Source of the DNA: Ditylenchus dipsaci | Lineage: Eukaryota; Nematoda; Chromadorea; Rhabditida; Anguinidae | Assembly (NCBI GenBank): GCA_004194705.1 | Contig: SADC01000198.1 | Span: 62,001 to 126,000 of the forward strand | Direction: 5' to 3' | Length of the DNA: 64,000 nucleotides | Part shown: positions 1 to 12,200 of the stretch, piece by piece | How the letters are laid out: the number at the start of each line of letters is the position of its first letter | Position numbering within the stretch: the stretch's first letter is position 1 | The notes under the pieces: generated by a model | Told to the model about the DNA's origin: nothing | Databases searched by the model: none | The model's input: only the letters and a program-made list of their open reading frames with translations | Translations under genes and position numbers: made by a program

Positions 1-431
1 CCTAGCAAAGCAGAACGTGCAGTACTGGCACACAAAACTAACCTCAGCAATGTACAAGTCAGAAGCTGGTTTAAAAACAAAGAGAGAGGCAAAAAAAGCA
101 AAATATGCTCCAAAAGCCAACTGTGATGTGGCACAAAATGTTAGAGGAAAGCTTGAATAGAAATATGAACACCAGTCAAGAAGAAATATTATCCCTCCAG
201 CAAAAAACTTTGCTTTCTAAAGAGCAAATAGAAAAGTGGTTTGAAAATCGCAGGCAGCTTGCAAAGCAAATTACAAGAAAGGCAGCAACCAATAATACTG
301 GCGAAGCCGCCTATTTCAGCTTGGATTCAGCGGGTAGTGCAACGAGCTTTCAAGACTTTACGCATAATAAAGAAGTTGAGAGCTTTCGACGTAAGCGGAA
401 AATGCAGAATGAGAGTCAGGTGATTTTTTAA
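1..431 (+). CDS. 3' end of a gene with two homeodomain-like segments (partial, apparent frameshift)
   Basis: The gene runs in from the left edge and ends at the stop at 429-431. Frame 1 from base 1 reads the last two helices of a homeodomain, with the recognition-helix core VQVRSWFKNKERGKK. About 50 residues later, in frame 3, a second recognition helix reads IEKWFENRRQLAKQ. Each has the WFxNxR signature of homeodomain helix 3, so this is probably a DNA-binding transcription factor with tandem homeodomains. The two frames join if the run of seven A at 91-97 is read as eight, so a one-base homopolymer loss is the simplest explanation. A decayed copy is the alternative. The tail after the second helix (to about residue 108 of the second frame) is polar and unrecognised. 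The class cannot be assigned without the upstream exons. Confidence 0.6.
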
Positions 432-439
432 AACTTAAA

Positions 440-1585
440 AGCCGGTTTGTGCTAATTGGGAGCGTTTTGTTCAGAATTTTGCGCTGAACAAGATAGGCGC
501 AAGAAACTTCCGAAAAAAGTTATTTTTTGCAACTTTTTTTAGAAATCCATTGATGGATATTGTCAATTTTGAGTTGTTTTAGTTATTTGATTGTATCTTT
601 TTATTCGGAATTAATCTTGTGTAACTAAGGCTGATATCGGGTGCAAAATTCAAGAGGCTTTCAATTAAATACAAACTTAGTCGCGTACCGTATAACCTCT
701 ATTAAACGGGCACCCCTACAGTTAACGTTTTTCAAATTTTGCTTTGCTTTTTTAACCCCAATATTGTTTATTTTTCGAAACGGACGACCACTCCTTTTGT
801 AGAGCTTCACAAACTCTACAAAATGAGTGGTCGTCCGTTTCGAAAAATAAACAATATTGGGGTTAAAAAGGCAAAGCAAATTTGAAAAACGTTAACTGTA
901 GGGGTGCCCGTTTAATAGAGGTTATACGGTAAATTGCCGTATTACATGCAAAATATTAGCATTTTTTCGAAAATTCCATGAAGTACAGAATTTAGTTCAT
1001 TCTTATAAGCACTGAAAAACCATTGGTATCACCATTTATATTTCAGTACTTTTACAGATACAGAATACAAATAGGCGCGAATTTGGATAAACCCGAAAAA
1101 AGCCTGGTCACCAATTAATTTGATGACCCTGGCACTGCTTTGTTCTATGATTTGCTGTCTTCTTTGGTATCAAAAAAATGCGCAGAATCTGCGCTTTCTG
1201 CTGCAGTAAAAGTACTGAAATATAAATGATGATACCAATGATTTTTTAGTTTAAGAATGAACTAAATTCTGTATTTCATGGGATTTTTGAAAAATGCTAA
1301 TATTTTGCATGTAATACGGCAACTTACCCAACTAAGTTTGTATTTATTTGAAAGCTTGTCAAATTCTGCACCAGATAAGCACTTCAGCTACACAAAATTG
1401 GTTCCAAATAAAAGATACGATCAAATAACTAAATCAACTCAAAGTTGGTAATGTCCATCAATGGATTTCTAAAAAAAGTTGCAAAAAATAACTTTTTTTC
1501 GGAAGTTTCTTGCGCTTATCTTGTTCAGCGCAAAATTCTGAAGAAAACGCTCCCAATTAGCACAAACCGGCTTTTAAGTGTTAAG
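440..1585. repeat. Large foldback with two nested hairpins
   Basis: Arms at about 440-685 and 1320-1585 are imperfect reverse complements. The outermost matching sequence is AGCCGGTTTGTGCTAATTGG on the left and its complement on the right. The interval holds two further inverted-repeat elements, at 686-931 and about 935-1320. The inner element at 935-1320 has arms beginning TTGCCGTATTACATGCAAAA. The same terminal word reappears alone at 3437-3460. No coding potential is credible here. Confidence 0.75.
686..931. mobile_element. TACCGTA-family foldback MITE
   Basis: This is an almost perfect hairpin with ends TACCGTATAACCTC and GAGGTTATACGGTA and arms of about 110 bp. Its interior (GTGGTCGTCCGTTTCGAAAA) is shared with the element at 28526-28770, so the two are one subfamily. 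TA target duplication is inferred from 28526-28770, where the empty site is visible. Confidence 0.7.
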
Positions 1586-1724
1586 TGTTTTTACTATAAT
1601 ACAGGTTGGTCAAAAAGTCGACATGATTTTAAAGAACTATAACTTTTTTGAGTTTACCTACTCCCCTATCGATTTTTCTCGACTTTTAACAAGTCTTTTG
1701 GTTAATTACGAACAAGCAAAAATG

Positions 1725-1800
1725 TGTTAACAAGCGGGATCGAACCTGCACACGGTCTTGGCCATAAACACAAACCCTTTTCCGCTGCACCACCGAAGCC
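1725..1800 (-). other. tRNA-like sequence (degenerate, SINE-like or pseudo-tRNA)
   Basis: On the minus strand the segment starts GGCTTCGGTGGTGCAGCGG and ends GCAGGTTCGATCCCGC. These match the internal RNA polymerase III A box (TGGTGCAGCGG) and B box (GGTTCGATCCC) at roughly tRNA spacing. The acceptor stem and T stem do not pair well, so a working tRNA is unlikely. A tRNA-derived SINE head or a pseudo-tRNA fits better. Confidence 0.35.
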
Positions 1801-2278
1801 AAATTTTCCTACTTTTTGCCGGTTTTGCCGTCTGTTATATGTAGGTTTTCTCTGTGACCATAAGCCGGAACCACAGGGTAGAAGTGCACGAAAAAAAAGT
1901 TGTGGTTTCGATATTATACCACGTGTGGGCCGCCCTGTAAATTTTTTAGCATCGAAAAAATAAGAAAAATGTTTTTGTTTATTTTTTTATTTATTATAGT
2001 TTTCAAATTGTACAAATGGTTCTGAAGAATTTCTATGCGATTCTGATTTATCGAGCAGCTCAAACTTCAATATGTTTCCTATTGGCATGCGAGTTAATGA
2101 AAGTGCACAAGATATTGGTGATAATGATGAACAAAAGATCATTCCAGTTTATAACAAACCTTTTTTTAACTGATTTTCTGGTTTAGTATCTTTCAAAAAT
2201 ATCTTTCAAACCTTCGGAAATGAATTATTATTATTTAATTTCTGTTTATATCAATGAAACTTGTTTTTCATTAACATT

Positions 2279-2716
2279 ATTTGGTACTTATCCCGTTTAA
2301 AACCCCCCTCCCCCGCCCACCCCAAATTTTTTAAAAGTGACCCAAAACAGGCCCTAAGCTACTTTTTTCTGCTCAATACAATACGAGAAACATCTCTAAA
2401 CAGTTTACAATTTGAATATTTAAACAATTAAAAATTTGTTTGGTACTTATCCCGTTTATCTCCCCCCTACCAAGTCTAATCCTTAAAATGTAAAAAAAAA
2501 ATTGAAAAATGACCTTAAAATACACTAAAAAGACCATCTGGCCTTCATGAGTTGAAGTAAATTTTTTTTGAATTTTTTTAAATTTTTTAATTAAAAACTG
2601 TTTATAAATTTTTATTGTATCTCATTAAGCAGAAAAAAGTAGCCTAGGACATGTTTTTGGGTAACTTTTAAAAAATTTAGGAGTAGGGGGGGGTGGTGTA
2701 AACGGGATAAGTACCC
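2279..2716. repeat. Foldback with ends GGTACTTATCCCGTTT
   Basis: Left sequence TTGGTACTTATCCCGTTTAA followed by a C-rich stretch is answered at 2690-2716 by a G-rich stretch and AAACGGGATAAGTACC. A third copy of the end lies at 2440-2465. The arms also share GCAGAAAAAAGTAGC. A lone half of the same element lies at about 46830-46945, after RAD50. Confidence 0.65.
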
Positions 2717-3065
2717 ATTATTCTATAATTAAATTTTTCGTATTTGACGATATTTATATTTTATTTCAAAATTTTTATTTTAGATCTGCACAAGTTTTTC
2801 CCATGTAAAATATGTTCAGATAGCATGTTTAGATGTCATAACTTAAAAAGTTACATAGTTAAAAATTCGATAACTCGAATTTTTCCAAAAAATAAATTTT
2901 GACAGACAGTGGTTATTTGTCAATTTTTGAAATTTTCACATTGTTTTGTGCATATATATATTGCAATAAACTTGCGGTTATTGAAGGATCCTTTCAAGGT
3001 GAACTGTATTGATCATCCAAGGCAAACAGTGAAACTTTGGTGGAGATTTTTTCCTGATGGTCGCT

Positions 3066-3293
3066 GTAAAGGACCATTGCTGCTTACGTCCACGATTGTC
3101 TCCCGCCAATTCAAAAAAATTGCCTAATAATTAAACTTCTGTATGGATTTTTCAACTTTATTTCTAGTAAAACTTGACCTAAAATCAAATTCTATGCCTT
3201 GTTTTTTTAGAAACCAAGCTAAAAAATCCGTACAGAAGTTCAATTATTAGGCAATTTTTTTGCATTAGCGGGACGATTTAGATGGTCCTTTAA
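3066..3293. mobile_element. TTAA-type AGGACCAT foldback element
   Basis: The left end is GTAAAGGACCATTGC and the right end is GATGGTCCTTTAA, giving a hairpin with a TTAA (left copy mutated to GTAA) border. The middle contains a second inverted repeat around GGCCTTGTTTTGTTAGAAAC-type sequence, which recurs in the elements at 7972-8211 and 45696-45899. TTAA duplication is the hallmark of piggyBac-like elements. No transposase is present. Confidence 0.6.
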
Positions 3294-3719
3294 CTACACA
3301 AGATTGTATTCAGATAGAAATTAATAATCACTACAGCTTTTAGGTTTCCAACAATAAACACCGAAAAAATCAAAAAATTTTTGAACTTTTTCGCTTTTCT
3401 ATTGATCGACGCGGAATTTTGAAAAAATTGATGTTACTAGCACAAACCGGCTTTTAAGTGCTAGACAGTGGCGTAGCTAGGGGAGACAGGTGGGCACTTG
3501 CACCACCCCCCTCCCCCTCTCTGTCAGATTTTCTTCTTTATCGGCACCCTCCTCCCGTCAGATTTTTTTCAAAACGGTGTAGGTAAAATGGCCTCGAAAA
3601 TTTGAAAAACGTATGTAACTTATGTAAAATGGCCAAAAATGGTTTGGTGCCGCCACCCTCCCCCCAAATTACTGGCTACCTTCTGGTGCTAGATATCATT
3701 GTTCTATGAGTATTACAAG

Positions 3720-3959
3720 TACCGTATTTCCTCTAATTGCCGCCGCCCCCCCCCCTAACTTCAAGTGGCTCAAAATTCGTGTTTTCATTTACTGTTTGAG
3801 CTGTGTGAAAAGTGCCTGCGAGGGATTTCAAAAATCTAACAGGCACTTTTTACACAGCTCAAACAGTAAATGAAAACACGAGTTTTGAACCACTTGAAGT
3901 TTGAAAAAGTTGCATGCTTCTAATTTCCGCCCGGGGCGGCAATTAGAGGAAATACGGTA
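3720..3959. mobile_element. TACCGTA-family MITE (GCCGCC subtype)
   Basis: The ends TACCGTATTTCCTCTAATTG and its complement at 3940-3959 bound an interior in which arms carrying ACTCGTGTTTTCATTTACTG are inverted. It has the same layout as the element at 42062-42301, including the CAAACAGTAAATG block, so both are one subfamily. Confidence 0.7.
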
Positions 3960-4079
3960 CTAGCGCCTAGGTGGTAAAAAAGACGAACACTGGAACTGTC
4001 TTTACTGAGTTTTAACTACTTTTTCTATGTCTGATCTAACTTGTTGTTCTTGTAGTACTTGTAGTCTTTCAAGTTTAAA

Positions 4080-4650
4080 GCTGCGAGGCTTTTAGTTGAG
4101 ATGCGTACTCACACATAACTAAAACATATATTACTAGAAAGGGACTCTGGGTGCATAAAGATGTACGCAGACTAAAATTTTTATGTGCGGTAAGTTCCAG
4201 TGTTCAAAACCATGTTCAACATTTTCTTCCTTTCTTGTCAGTGGTCTAAAATAAGTGTCCTCTATTTGTCGTTTTCTCTCCCTGCTTTGTCTCTTTTAAA
4301 ATGTATTTTAGTAGCCCCTTTTACATAAAGTGGCCCTTCTTTGTCCTTGCCAATAAACTCTTTTGTGCCTATAACAATAGTCAAAACATATAATTAAAAA
4401 AAATTATTGGGGGACATATATTTACTCAATATATGAATATATACAAGGTGAATCAAGAAAGTCTAACATTTTGTCTGTGTCAAATTCCAAAAAATCTGTT
4501 AGCGCACATCAACTCAGTTTTTCATAACAAATTTTTCCGGTATATAAAGCCAAAAGCACGATTTTCGCTAGATTCCCCTGTGGTTTTTGTCTTCATCTAT
4601 AGATGGCCTCTGGATGTGCAAGGCACAAACCACAGGAGGACTTAGCCCAA
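4080..4650. repeat. Diverged repeat fragments
   Basis: 4084-4215 is a diverged copy of the repeat core best seen at 8812-9035 (motifs GTTGAGATGCG, GACTCTGG, GCGGTA). 4430-4650 resembles sequence inside the elements at 27830-28010 and 29380-29760 (ATTTTCGCT followed by CCCCTGTGGTTT). I see no gene here. Confidence 0.4.
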
Positions 4651-4654
4651 AGAT

Positions 4655-5198
4655 TTTTCTTAATTTGATTCATTCGACTGATCCTATCCTAAAAGTCTTT
4701 TTACAGAATGCTTGCTCCATATTTCAGTTTTTGGTTCACTTCATTTTCAATTCATCTATATAAATTGATAAGGACAGTTAAATTTAGTTAAAAGAGAAGG
4801 TAACATTGGTGTTAAAAACCATTATTGGCCCATTCTGCATGTGCTGGTATATTTAGTTTGTGCTGTGAAATGTATAATGTAGCTCAATATTTTATAGCCG
4901 TGTTTGTCCATTAATAAAAAGGCAAATATACTGAGACAAGTTTTTACAATCTGCTCACATTATGCACTATTACTAAAGAAATTTGAACAAAAGTGCTATT
5001 CAAGCAAAGCATGTAAAAAAAAAAGCTGCGTTTTATGAAAAACACACATAATTCTTTTAACAATACATAAACATGCGCTTTTTCATCATTGCTCATTCTG
5101 TTCAATCGTAAAATCATTCCAATTTGCTGTGTTACAAGGTCGTTATAAGAAGCGAAATTTGTTAGAAACACAAACAGTCTAGTAACAATTTATTAGGA
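4655..5198. other. No recognisable feature
   Basis: This is AT-rich sequence upstream of the carboxypeptidase. No coding exon or clear repeat was recognised. It presumably contains that gene's promoter. Confidence 0.4.
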
Positions 5199-7436
5199 AT
5201 GCTTTTTTCGTTAGATTACTTTTTTGTAATTACCACTATAGTAGCCAGTTTCAACGTACAGGTAATCGCCGATCATTCATTGATTGGCAGCGCGGAGCAG
5301 GATGAAATTGTTTCATTGCCCGGCATCACTTTCCCCGTAAAATTTAAACAATATGCTGGGTATTTGCAAGGATCTGAAACTGATTTTCTGCATTACTGGT
5401 AATCTTTGCCTCAATTGATCAATAAAGTCAGTATAATATAGGTTTGTTGAGTCACAGTCTAGTCCAGCCTCAGATCCAGTTGTTTTTTGGTAAATATTCA
5501 CATAAAAATACAAACGCGAAAAGGCTAATTTCTTTGCGTTTGAAGGTTTAATGGAGGACCAGGGTGCAGCTCTATAGCTAGTATGGCTTCATTTGATTTA
5601 TTCGGTTAAATTCAATTTTTAGCCGGTTTTCTTGAAGAGATGGGTCCATTTACAATGAGTGTCAAAGCACTTAAACAAAACCCAAACGCTTGGAATAAAG
5701 TTGAGCAGTTTCAAAACTGAAATTTCACTAAAACTAAATTTTAGCAAGCGAATGTTGTATTTTTGGATGGGCCTCCAGGCACTGGATACTCTTATTCGAG
5801 CAGTGGAATCTATAAGTCTAGTGACAGCTTGGTTAACTTTACTATTTAACTTTTGTAAAATTAGTAATTTGGTGTCTAGACTGCTCAAGGTAACTATGAA
5901 GCGCTGAAAAGCTTCTTTCGCAAGTTTGCCGCGTTCCGCAATCACACACTTTTTGTGACTGGAGAAAGCTACGGTGGCGTTTCTGTTCCTTTGTTTGCTG
6001 AACAAATTATCGATGGACAAAGCCAATACCCCGTTAATTTAGGGGTAAGTTGCGAAAAATTGTATCTGCTATTTTAAAGAACATCGCATTGTTTGAAAAA
6101 AATAGCGACAAGTTTTTCCTCACAAGCAAATCAGCTGTGGTCCAGAAAGCAAGGCATATTTTTTAAGGGAGTAGCAGTTGTAAATGGATTAGTAGAGCAG
6201 AAACTTCGTCACTGGCCATACCATGACACCGTACTTAATTTCGTGTACTCGCATGGATGGCTCGACGAGGCATTATGGAAAAAACTTGAAACTGATTGCT
6301 GCAAAGACATGCAAAACTGCCCATTTTTTGAGCTGGAAGGAGATTGCAAAAAACTGGTAATTTAATATTGACTATAAACTTATGACACCCCAAATATTTT
6401 CTCGAATTTAAAAAATGCTATTACTGCAAAAAAAGTGGTAATTTTTTTGAAAAAGTTTTGAAAAAATGGTAAAATCCCATAAAAAGTGGCAAAATAACCA
6501 CCCTGGTCAAGCGCTGAAGAAGTTATAACTTGTAAGTAAATTTAGTCTGAAAAAATTCAGGTTGACAAAGCAATGGATATTATGTACTATGTGAAAACCA
6601 ACCCTTATAGCATATACAACTACTGCGACTCCGAAACCCTTAAAGATTCACGGATAAAAGCAAACTTTTTTTCTGAGAAATTAGATCACAAAAAAGAACT
6701 GTTCATTAAACAGCCAGTCTTGTCAAGATGTCAGGAAAAATATTCATCTGAAGACTATTTGAAAAGAGAAGATGTTCGCGAGGCATTGCACGTTAAAGAA
6801 GGGGTGCCTTTCAAAAGCTGCCAGTATGATATAAATACAGTCAAGCCTCGTTATAACATACCCCTAGGGTCGGTCCCTACAATAATAAACTCCGTTAAAT
6901 TAACCCCCGATATAACACACCCTTAGGGTCAGTCATAAGGGGGTATGTAATGAGGTTTGACTGTACAGGCTATATAATAAAATTTGAAGCTTGTCGTACG
7001 ATTTTTTAGGCTTCAAAACTACGAAAGAGAAGAAAAGTACTATAACATGTCAAGTGTCATCACAAAAATACTAAATGCCAACATACCAGTAGTGCTTTCT
7101 ATGGAGACACAGATTTGGTTTGGAAAACTCCAGTCTCAACGCGCATAGCATTATTATTTTTATTGTAGGTCTGCAATTTTCTCATGGGCCAAAAATTTGC
7201 TGAAAATTTGCAGTTCAAGGTCAGCTAACCAATTCAATTGTTTTAAAGCTTTTTTTTAGAAAACACAACAAAAACAACAATGGGAGTTCAATGGCAGAAC
7301 GGCTGGTTTCAAGACACTCTATGAGAAAAACCTGACCTTCGCAACTGTACTAGGAGCTGGTCATATGGCGCCGGGATATAGACCTCCTGAGATGCTATAT
7401 GCTATTAATCAGTTCATGAAAAATGAGCCTTTTTAA
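5199..7436 (+). CDS. Serine carboxypeptidase (S10, cathepsin A-like), 11 exons
   Basis: A secreted or lysosomal peptidase that removes C-terminal residues. Exons, joined by frame: 5199-5398, 5442-5489, 5546-5580, 5623-5699, 5745-5831, 5880-6044, 6168-6356, 6561-about 6836, 7010-7117, 7169-7219, 7260-7436. The start gives a hydrophobic signal peptide (MLFSLDYFFVITTIVAS). Family motifs appear in order: GGPGCSS (5550s), nucleophile Ser in GESYGG (about 5962-5979), catalytic Asp in FYGDTDL (about 7098-7117) and catalytic His in GAGHMAPGYRP. Length is normal for the family. Two oddities stand out. Exon 9 needs one extra T near 7095 (run of three T where four would keep frame). A MITE starts right where exon 8 should end, so its donor is unclear. 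The gene may be intact apart from an assembly error, or freshly disabled. Confidence 0.85.
6836..6965. mobile_element. ACAGTC..GACTGT MITE at a carboxypeptidase exon end
   Basis: The ends TACAGTCAAGCCTCGTTATA and GAGGTTTGACTGTA are flanked by TA, as in pogo/Tigger-like elements. The element abuts the last codons of carboxypeptidase exon 8. Without it the flanks join as ATAAATACAGGC, which has no clear GT donor. The present donor could be a GT inside the element. Confidence 0.7.
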
Positions 7437-7918
7437 ACCTTTAGATATACATTTCCTTGTCGAAAAAATTAATTTTATTTATTCAAAACTGATAAACATT
7501 CAGCTGAACTTTTTAAGTTTTCAAAAAAATCTTCGTCAAACGTCAGTTTATATCAAAAAAAAAACCCCGCAATTACTCAAAACAAATTTAGGGTTGACCA
7601 TATTAAACTCACAAGGGAACCTCACGTAGTGTCCGTGAGCTATCGAAAAACTTTATACACTATTCGATAGCTCTTGTCAGTTTTAAACAGGCGTTTATGG
7701 CGGTCACTCTGTTTCCTTTTAAGTTACCCAAAGGGAGAGGTTAGGGGTATTACTAATAAAAAATGGCGATAGTGTCATGTAACCTAACCAAATCTCCACT
7801 CCCTTTCTAGTAATTCAAGCTTAGGCCTGTAGGCTTCGGTTTAGGCTCAGGCTATCACTAATATCCCCTTTTCAACCAAAAATGGTGGTTTAGATTTCCC
7901 TAAAAATGATTGGAGCGG
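7437..7918. other. Intergenic, mostly unrecognised
   Basis: This lies downstream of the carboxypeptidase stop. It has a short inverted repeat around GAGCTATCGAA / TTCGATAGCTC (7637-7675). No gene was recognised. Confidence 0.4.
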
Positions 7919-8357
7919 GTTGTTCAAGCCCAATGTTTGGTCAATTTTTGCAAATATTTGTCGGATACCTTTTAAAGGACCCTGTCTCTTCCTAATCAAT
8001 GGTCCCGCGCCAATTCAAAATTTTTCCCTAATCATTGAAGTTCTTTACGGATTTTTTAACTTGATTTCTAACACAACCTGACCTAAAATTAAATTCTAGC
8101 CCTTGTTTTGTTAGAAACCAAGCTGAAAAATCCAAAGAGAAGTTCAATAATCAGTGAAAATTTTTTGAATTGGCGCGGCACCATTGGACAGGAAGAGATA
8201 GGGTCCTTTAAGAAGCCTAAAATCCAACATCTTTTTTAGAGCCACCTCAATTTCATGGTTTGTGCTCAAAATAGAGCTAAGATGTTGGTTTTCAGGGTTC
8301 TTAAAAGATATCCGACAAATGTTTGCAAAAATTGACCGAACATTGGGCTTGAACATG
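7919..8357. mobile_element. Nested foldback: TTAA element inside a TGTTCAAGCCCAAT hairpin
   Basis: The outer arms start TGTTCAAGCCCAATGTTTGG and end with its near complement at 8335-8357. Inside, 7972-8211 is a TTAA-flanked hairpin with ends TTAAAGGACCCTGTCTCTTC and GAAGAGATAGGGTCCTTTAA, of the same family as 3066-3293. Confidence 0.65.
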
Positions 8358-8539
8358 GGTGGGGGTATATGACATGAGCTTTAAGGGGGGTGGGGGCATG
8401 GTAGTCTGTATAACACTAGCGTCAAAAAACCTCTGCAACCCTCAAGTTACCTACATATCCACTGAGGTCAAAAGTTAAATGGAGGCATAACTTATTGTAT
8501 GTAATTTTAACAGTAACAAAAGTATAAAAAAATTTGACC

Positions 8540-9241
8540 CTAGTAGCGAATACCCCCCCCAACAAATTTTTTTTCAAAATCAGGTTTTAACCATTTCTAA
8601 GTAATTCAAATGCGCTGAAAACGATAAAAAACGTGTTTTCGGGCATTTTCTGGCCTAAAAAGTTGATTTTTGGAAAAAAAAATTTTTGACCAAAATTCGA
8701 CTTTTTGCCTTGGGGGACCAAGGTATTCTACCTCGTTTTGTCACTGGAGCTAGGCAAAAAGAGTCTCTTTATGCATTTTATGATCAAGAGTCTTGCTCGG
8801 AATTATTTCTAAGGTAAGTGAGTGCGCGCATCTCTAACTCTCAAGCCCCCTGCGCCCCCTTCGGGGGCGCAGGGGCTTGGGGGCTTGGAGTTGAGATGCG
8901 CACACCCACATACCTTAGACACAAATCACTCGAAAGTGACTCTGGATGCATGAAAAAAGCATGCATACCAGAGTTTCTTTATGCGGTAGGCCCAGCTAAC
9001 AAAACTATGTTCAAATTCCATCTTTTTAGGACTCTAGGTACCATTTTTTAGGTGGTTAACCTTGGTCCCCAAGGCAAAAAGTCGAATTTTGGTCAAAAAA
9101 TTTTTTTTCCAAAAATCAACTTTTAGGCCAGAAAATGCCCGAAAACACGTTTTTTATCGTTTTCAGCGCATTTGAATTACTTAGAAATGGTTAAAACCTG
9201 ATTTTGAAAAAAAATTTGTTGGGGGGGGTATTCGCTACTAG
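8540..9241. mobile_element. CTAGTAGCGAATACCC foldback with GGTAAGTG/GCAT core, absent from copy B
   Basis: Arms of about 170 bp (8540-8710 and 9070-9241) are near-perfect complements ending CTAGTAGCG / CGCTACTAG. The core (8812-9035) holds a GC-rich hairpin (GCCCCCTGCGCC arms) next to a smaller one around GACTCTGGATGCAT. The segment just outside is shared with 23105-23160 of the duplicated copy, where the foldback is missing, so the insertion postdates the duplication. Confidence 0.7.
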
Positions 9242-9262
9242 CGCCAAAAATTTTAATAGCTT

Positions 9263-12200
9263 TTAAAATTTTTGTGTTCTTTTCTCTAATGAGCAGAGGT
9301 AGTCTTCTGGTGTGACTGGCATACCCGCACCTTCTTCAAGGTCGGCAATTGATTTGGATTTTCTGGGCTTATCTAAAAAATTAAATGTTAAATTAATTTT
9401 GTACAGTCAACTCTCGATTTAACGTAAACAATATACATTTTTTGAAAATAAGACAATTTAAATGTTCACCCTGTACAAGTAAAAGACATTAGCAGTGAAT
9501 AGGAAGAGTTGAATTTTAGCCAAAGACTCTCCTAAGCATTGTCTTTTGCCGATTGAGAATGGTATCAGCTCTTCACACTTCTTAAGCTGACCATCTTCAA
9601 TGAAACGCTCGGGATAAATTCATGTGGTTCCGGGAAAATCTGAAATTTTTTGTATTTTTATAAAAGAAAGCCCTGGACATACTTTTTCGTTATAAAGAAC
9701 AGATGCAATAACAGGGACGATGAGAGTTCCTTTGGCTATTTTGTAACCACCACATTCTACATCTTTTGTTGTTCGATGCAACAGGTTTACAGGAAAAAGA
9801 TTAGCGAAACGCTGAGTCTCCTAGATAATAATAAAAGTTAATTAATTTAAAAAAAATTAGCATCATACATTTATAACTGCATTGGTATATGGCAATTTGG
9901 TCCTATGTGCCAGGGTTACCCTTCTCGTACCTCCTTCATTATCACCCATGACTCTGTCTAACTCTAGCTGCATCTTTACCTGAACTTCAGGGTAGACTAT
10001 CATGTAGAGAACCAGAAATTTCAAGGTGGTTGATGTGGTTTCCTACATTATTAGTTTAAATAAGAAGTTTTGAAGTTGCTAACCTGGCCAGCGAAAAACA
10101 ACTCAAAACTTATTCCTCTCAAAGATTGTATTCTAAAGGAGTTGCATACTTGGTAGGTACAGTCATGCCTCGTTATAACATACCCCTTGGGACCGACCCT
10201 AGAGGTATGTTATATCGAGTCGTAATTTAACGGAGTTCATTATTGAAGGGACCGACCCCATGGGTATGTTATATCGAGGGATATGTTATATCGGGAGTAT
10301 GTTGTGACGAGGTTCCACTGTTCTGGTTCCACTGTAACTCAAAATTTGAAAAAGAATATTTCGCCAAAAAAGTACTCAAAAAATAAGCATTTCCTTTTAA
10401 AAAATGCCATTTTATCCAGTGCTTATTAATTTTTAAGCACCGATAGATTTTGACGTAAAATCTCAAAAATAAAAAGAATTTGGGATCTCGAAAAAGCACA
10501 AATCTTTTAAAAATATAGTAACGTACCCTGGTTACATATTATTTTGTTAAGTTAAGTAGGTTACTACTTACTTGAAGTAAGGTTCTTCTATCATATTCTT
10601 GTTAATAGCTTTTCGATTTTCCATTTCATGCAAAAAGGCGTCAACAACACATGTATCGTCTTCTTGGTAAGAGCTAACTTCTGCTTCTAAAACAACATTC
10701 GTGGTATTAATTTGTAAAATTATCGCTCACCTTTCTTTCGCCTTTCTATTGATGTTTTGATTTGTTTATCGAAATATCGGTATAGATGGGAGATTCCAAG
10801 TTCAAGTTGTTTGAAGTAATAGGAAAAGACTGGGAAGTGCCTAAGCCAGGGCATGGCAAACAATAAGCTTGCGACTGGATGAATCATCATGTGCACCTGT
10901 GCCTTCATTATTCTTTTCAATTTATACATCTCTTTGAGTGTATCCTAAAGAATTACTTGTGTAATAGAAAAGTTATTATTTTTAAAAGTATACACCGATA
11001 AAGCGATAGCCGAAAACAAGCTGGTTGATTACAGAACCAACAGCAACATCTATAAGTGAGGACAGATCAAGCACACATTTAGACTTATTCATTTGGTTCA
11101 GATTATTTTCTATGGTTTCGATGACAGTATTTATTTCTAGCATTATCTAAATAGTAGGCTTTATTCCACAATGAGAATTTTTTAATGCCTTGGTCCCGCT
11201 TTTCCTATTTTATTTTATTTAGGCTTGCAATAAAAAAACTTGAAGGACCATTGCCGTCTACGGACACCATTATTTCGTATTGGCGTAGGAGTTGGCGGAG
11301 GACAGCTTTTTTAGCCCATAAATGCTTTTTGAATCATTTTTGTGGATTGAAAAGTGATTTTTCATTTTTCGGCTAGTTTCTCTTTGGAGCTCTGCTATTT
11401 TTCGATGTTAATATTTTGCAAAAAACATTAATACTATCGCCACCAATTCAAAATACGAAATACTCTCAATTGTAGGAGGTAACGGTCCTTTAACTATATA
11501 TTAAAAACAATCTTTAATCATTTTTTTCAGTGAAAACTGGCTGTTGATAAAACGTTCTGTAGGTTAAACAGTTTTTTTTTAAATCGACGAGAAATCAACA
11601 GGGAGACTGAGGCAATAAAGTGATTATAACATTATAACAGGTTTTAAGTGTGAAACCATTTTTAACAACCTTGCTTTCCATCACATTTCGACCCATCCCC
11701 AAATTTCGCAATACTTTCATAGAGAAACGTCTTAGTTGTGACCATATTTCTCCTTGGCTTCTGACTACTCCGTAGCTGCCTCTGCTTTCTATAAAAAAAC
11801 TTGTGTAAAAACCGCTGAGTTTACTGTCTTGGTCTTATTGTAACAAGAACTTTTTAAATTATTTTACCACATATTTTGAAATCAAAGATAATTTTTTGTC
11901 GATAGCAAAAAAGAAGTCGAAAAAATAGAACTTTTGAGGCAAAAAAACCATAAGAGCCAATCAAATAAAAAGTCGATCTATTACATACAAGACAAAGCTC
12001 GAAACGCAGCTTTAACTGACTCGAACATTTTGTCGAAGAAGTCTCTGCCGGCATATGAATCTCCATCATTTATGAAAGTCTCTTTTATGATGTCGAAGTC
12101 AGTGACTGCCACGATTGGGTCTTCCGCTATCCAATATGTAAACACAGGTCCATACTGCTTGCTCCATTGTGAAAAAGCTTCACAGCCTGGAGCAAGACGA

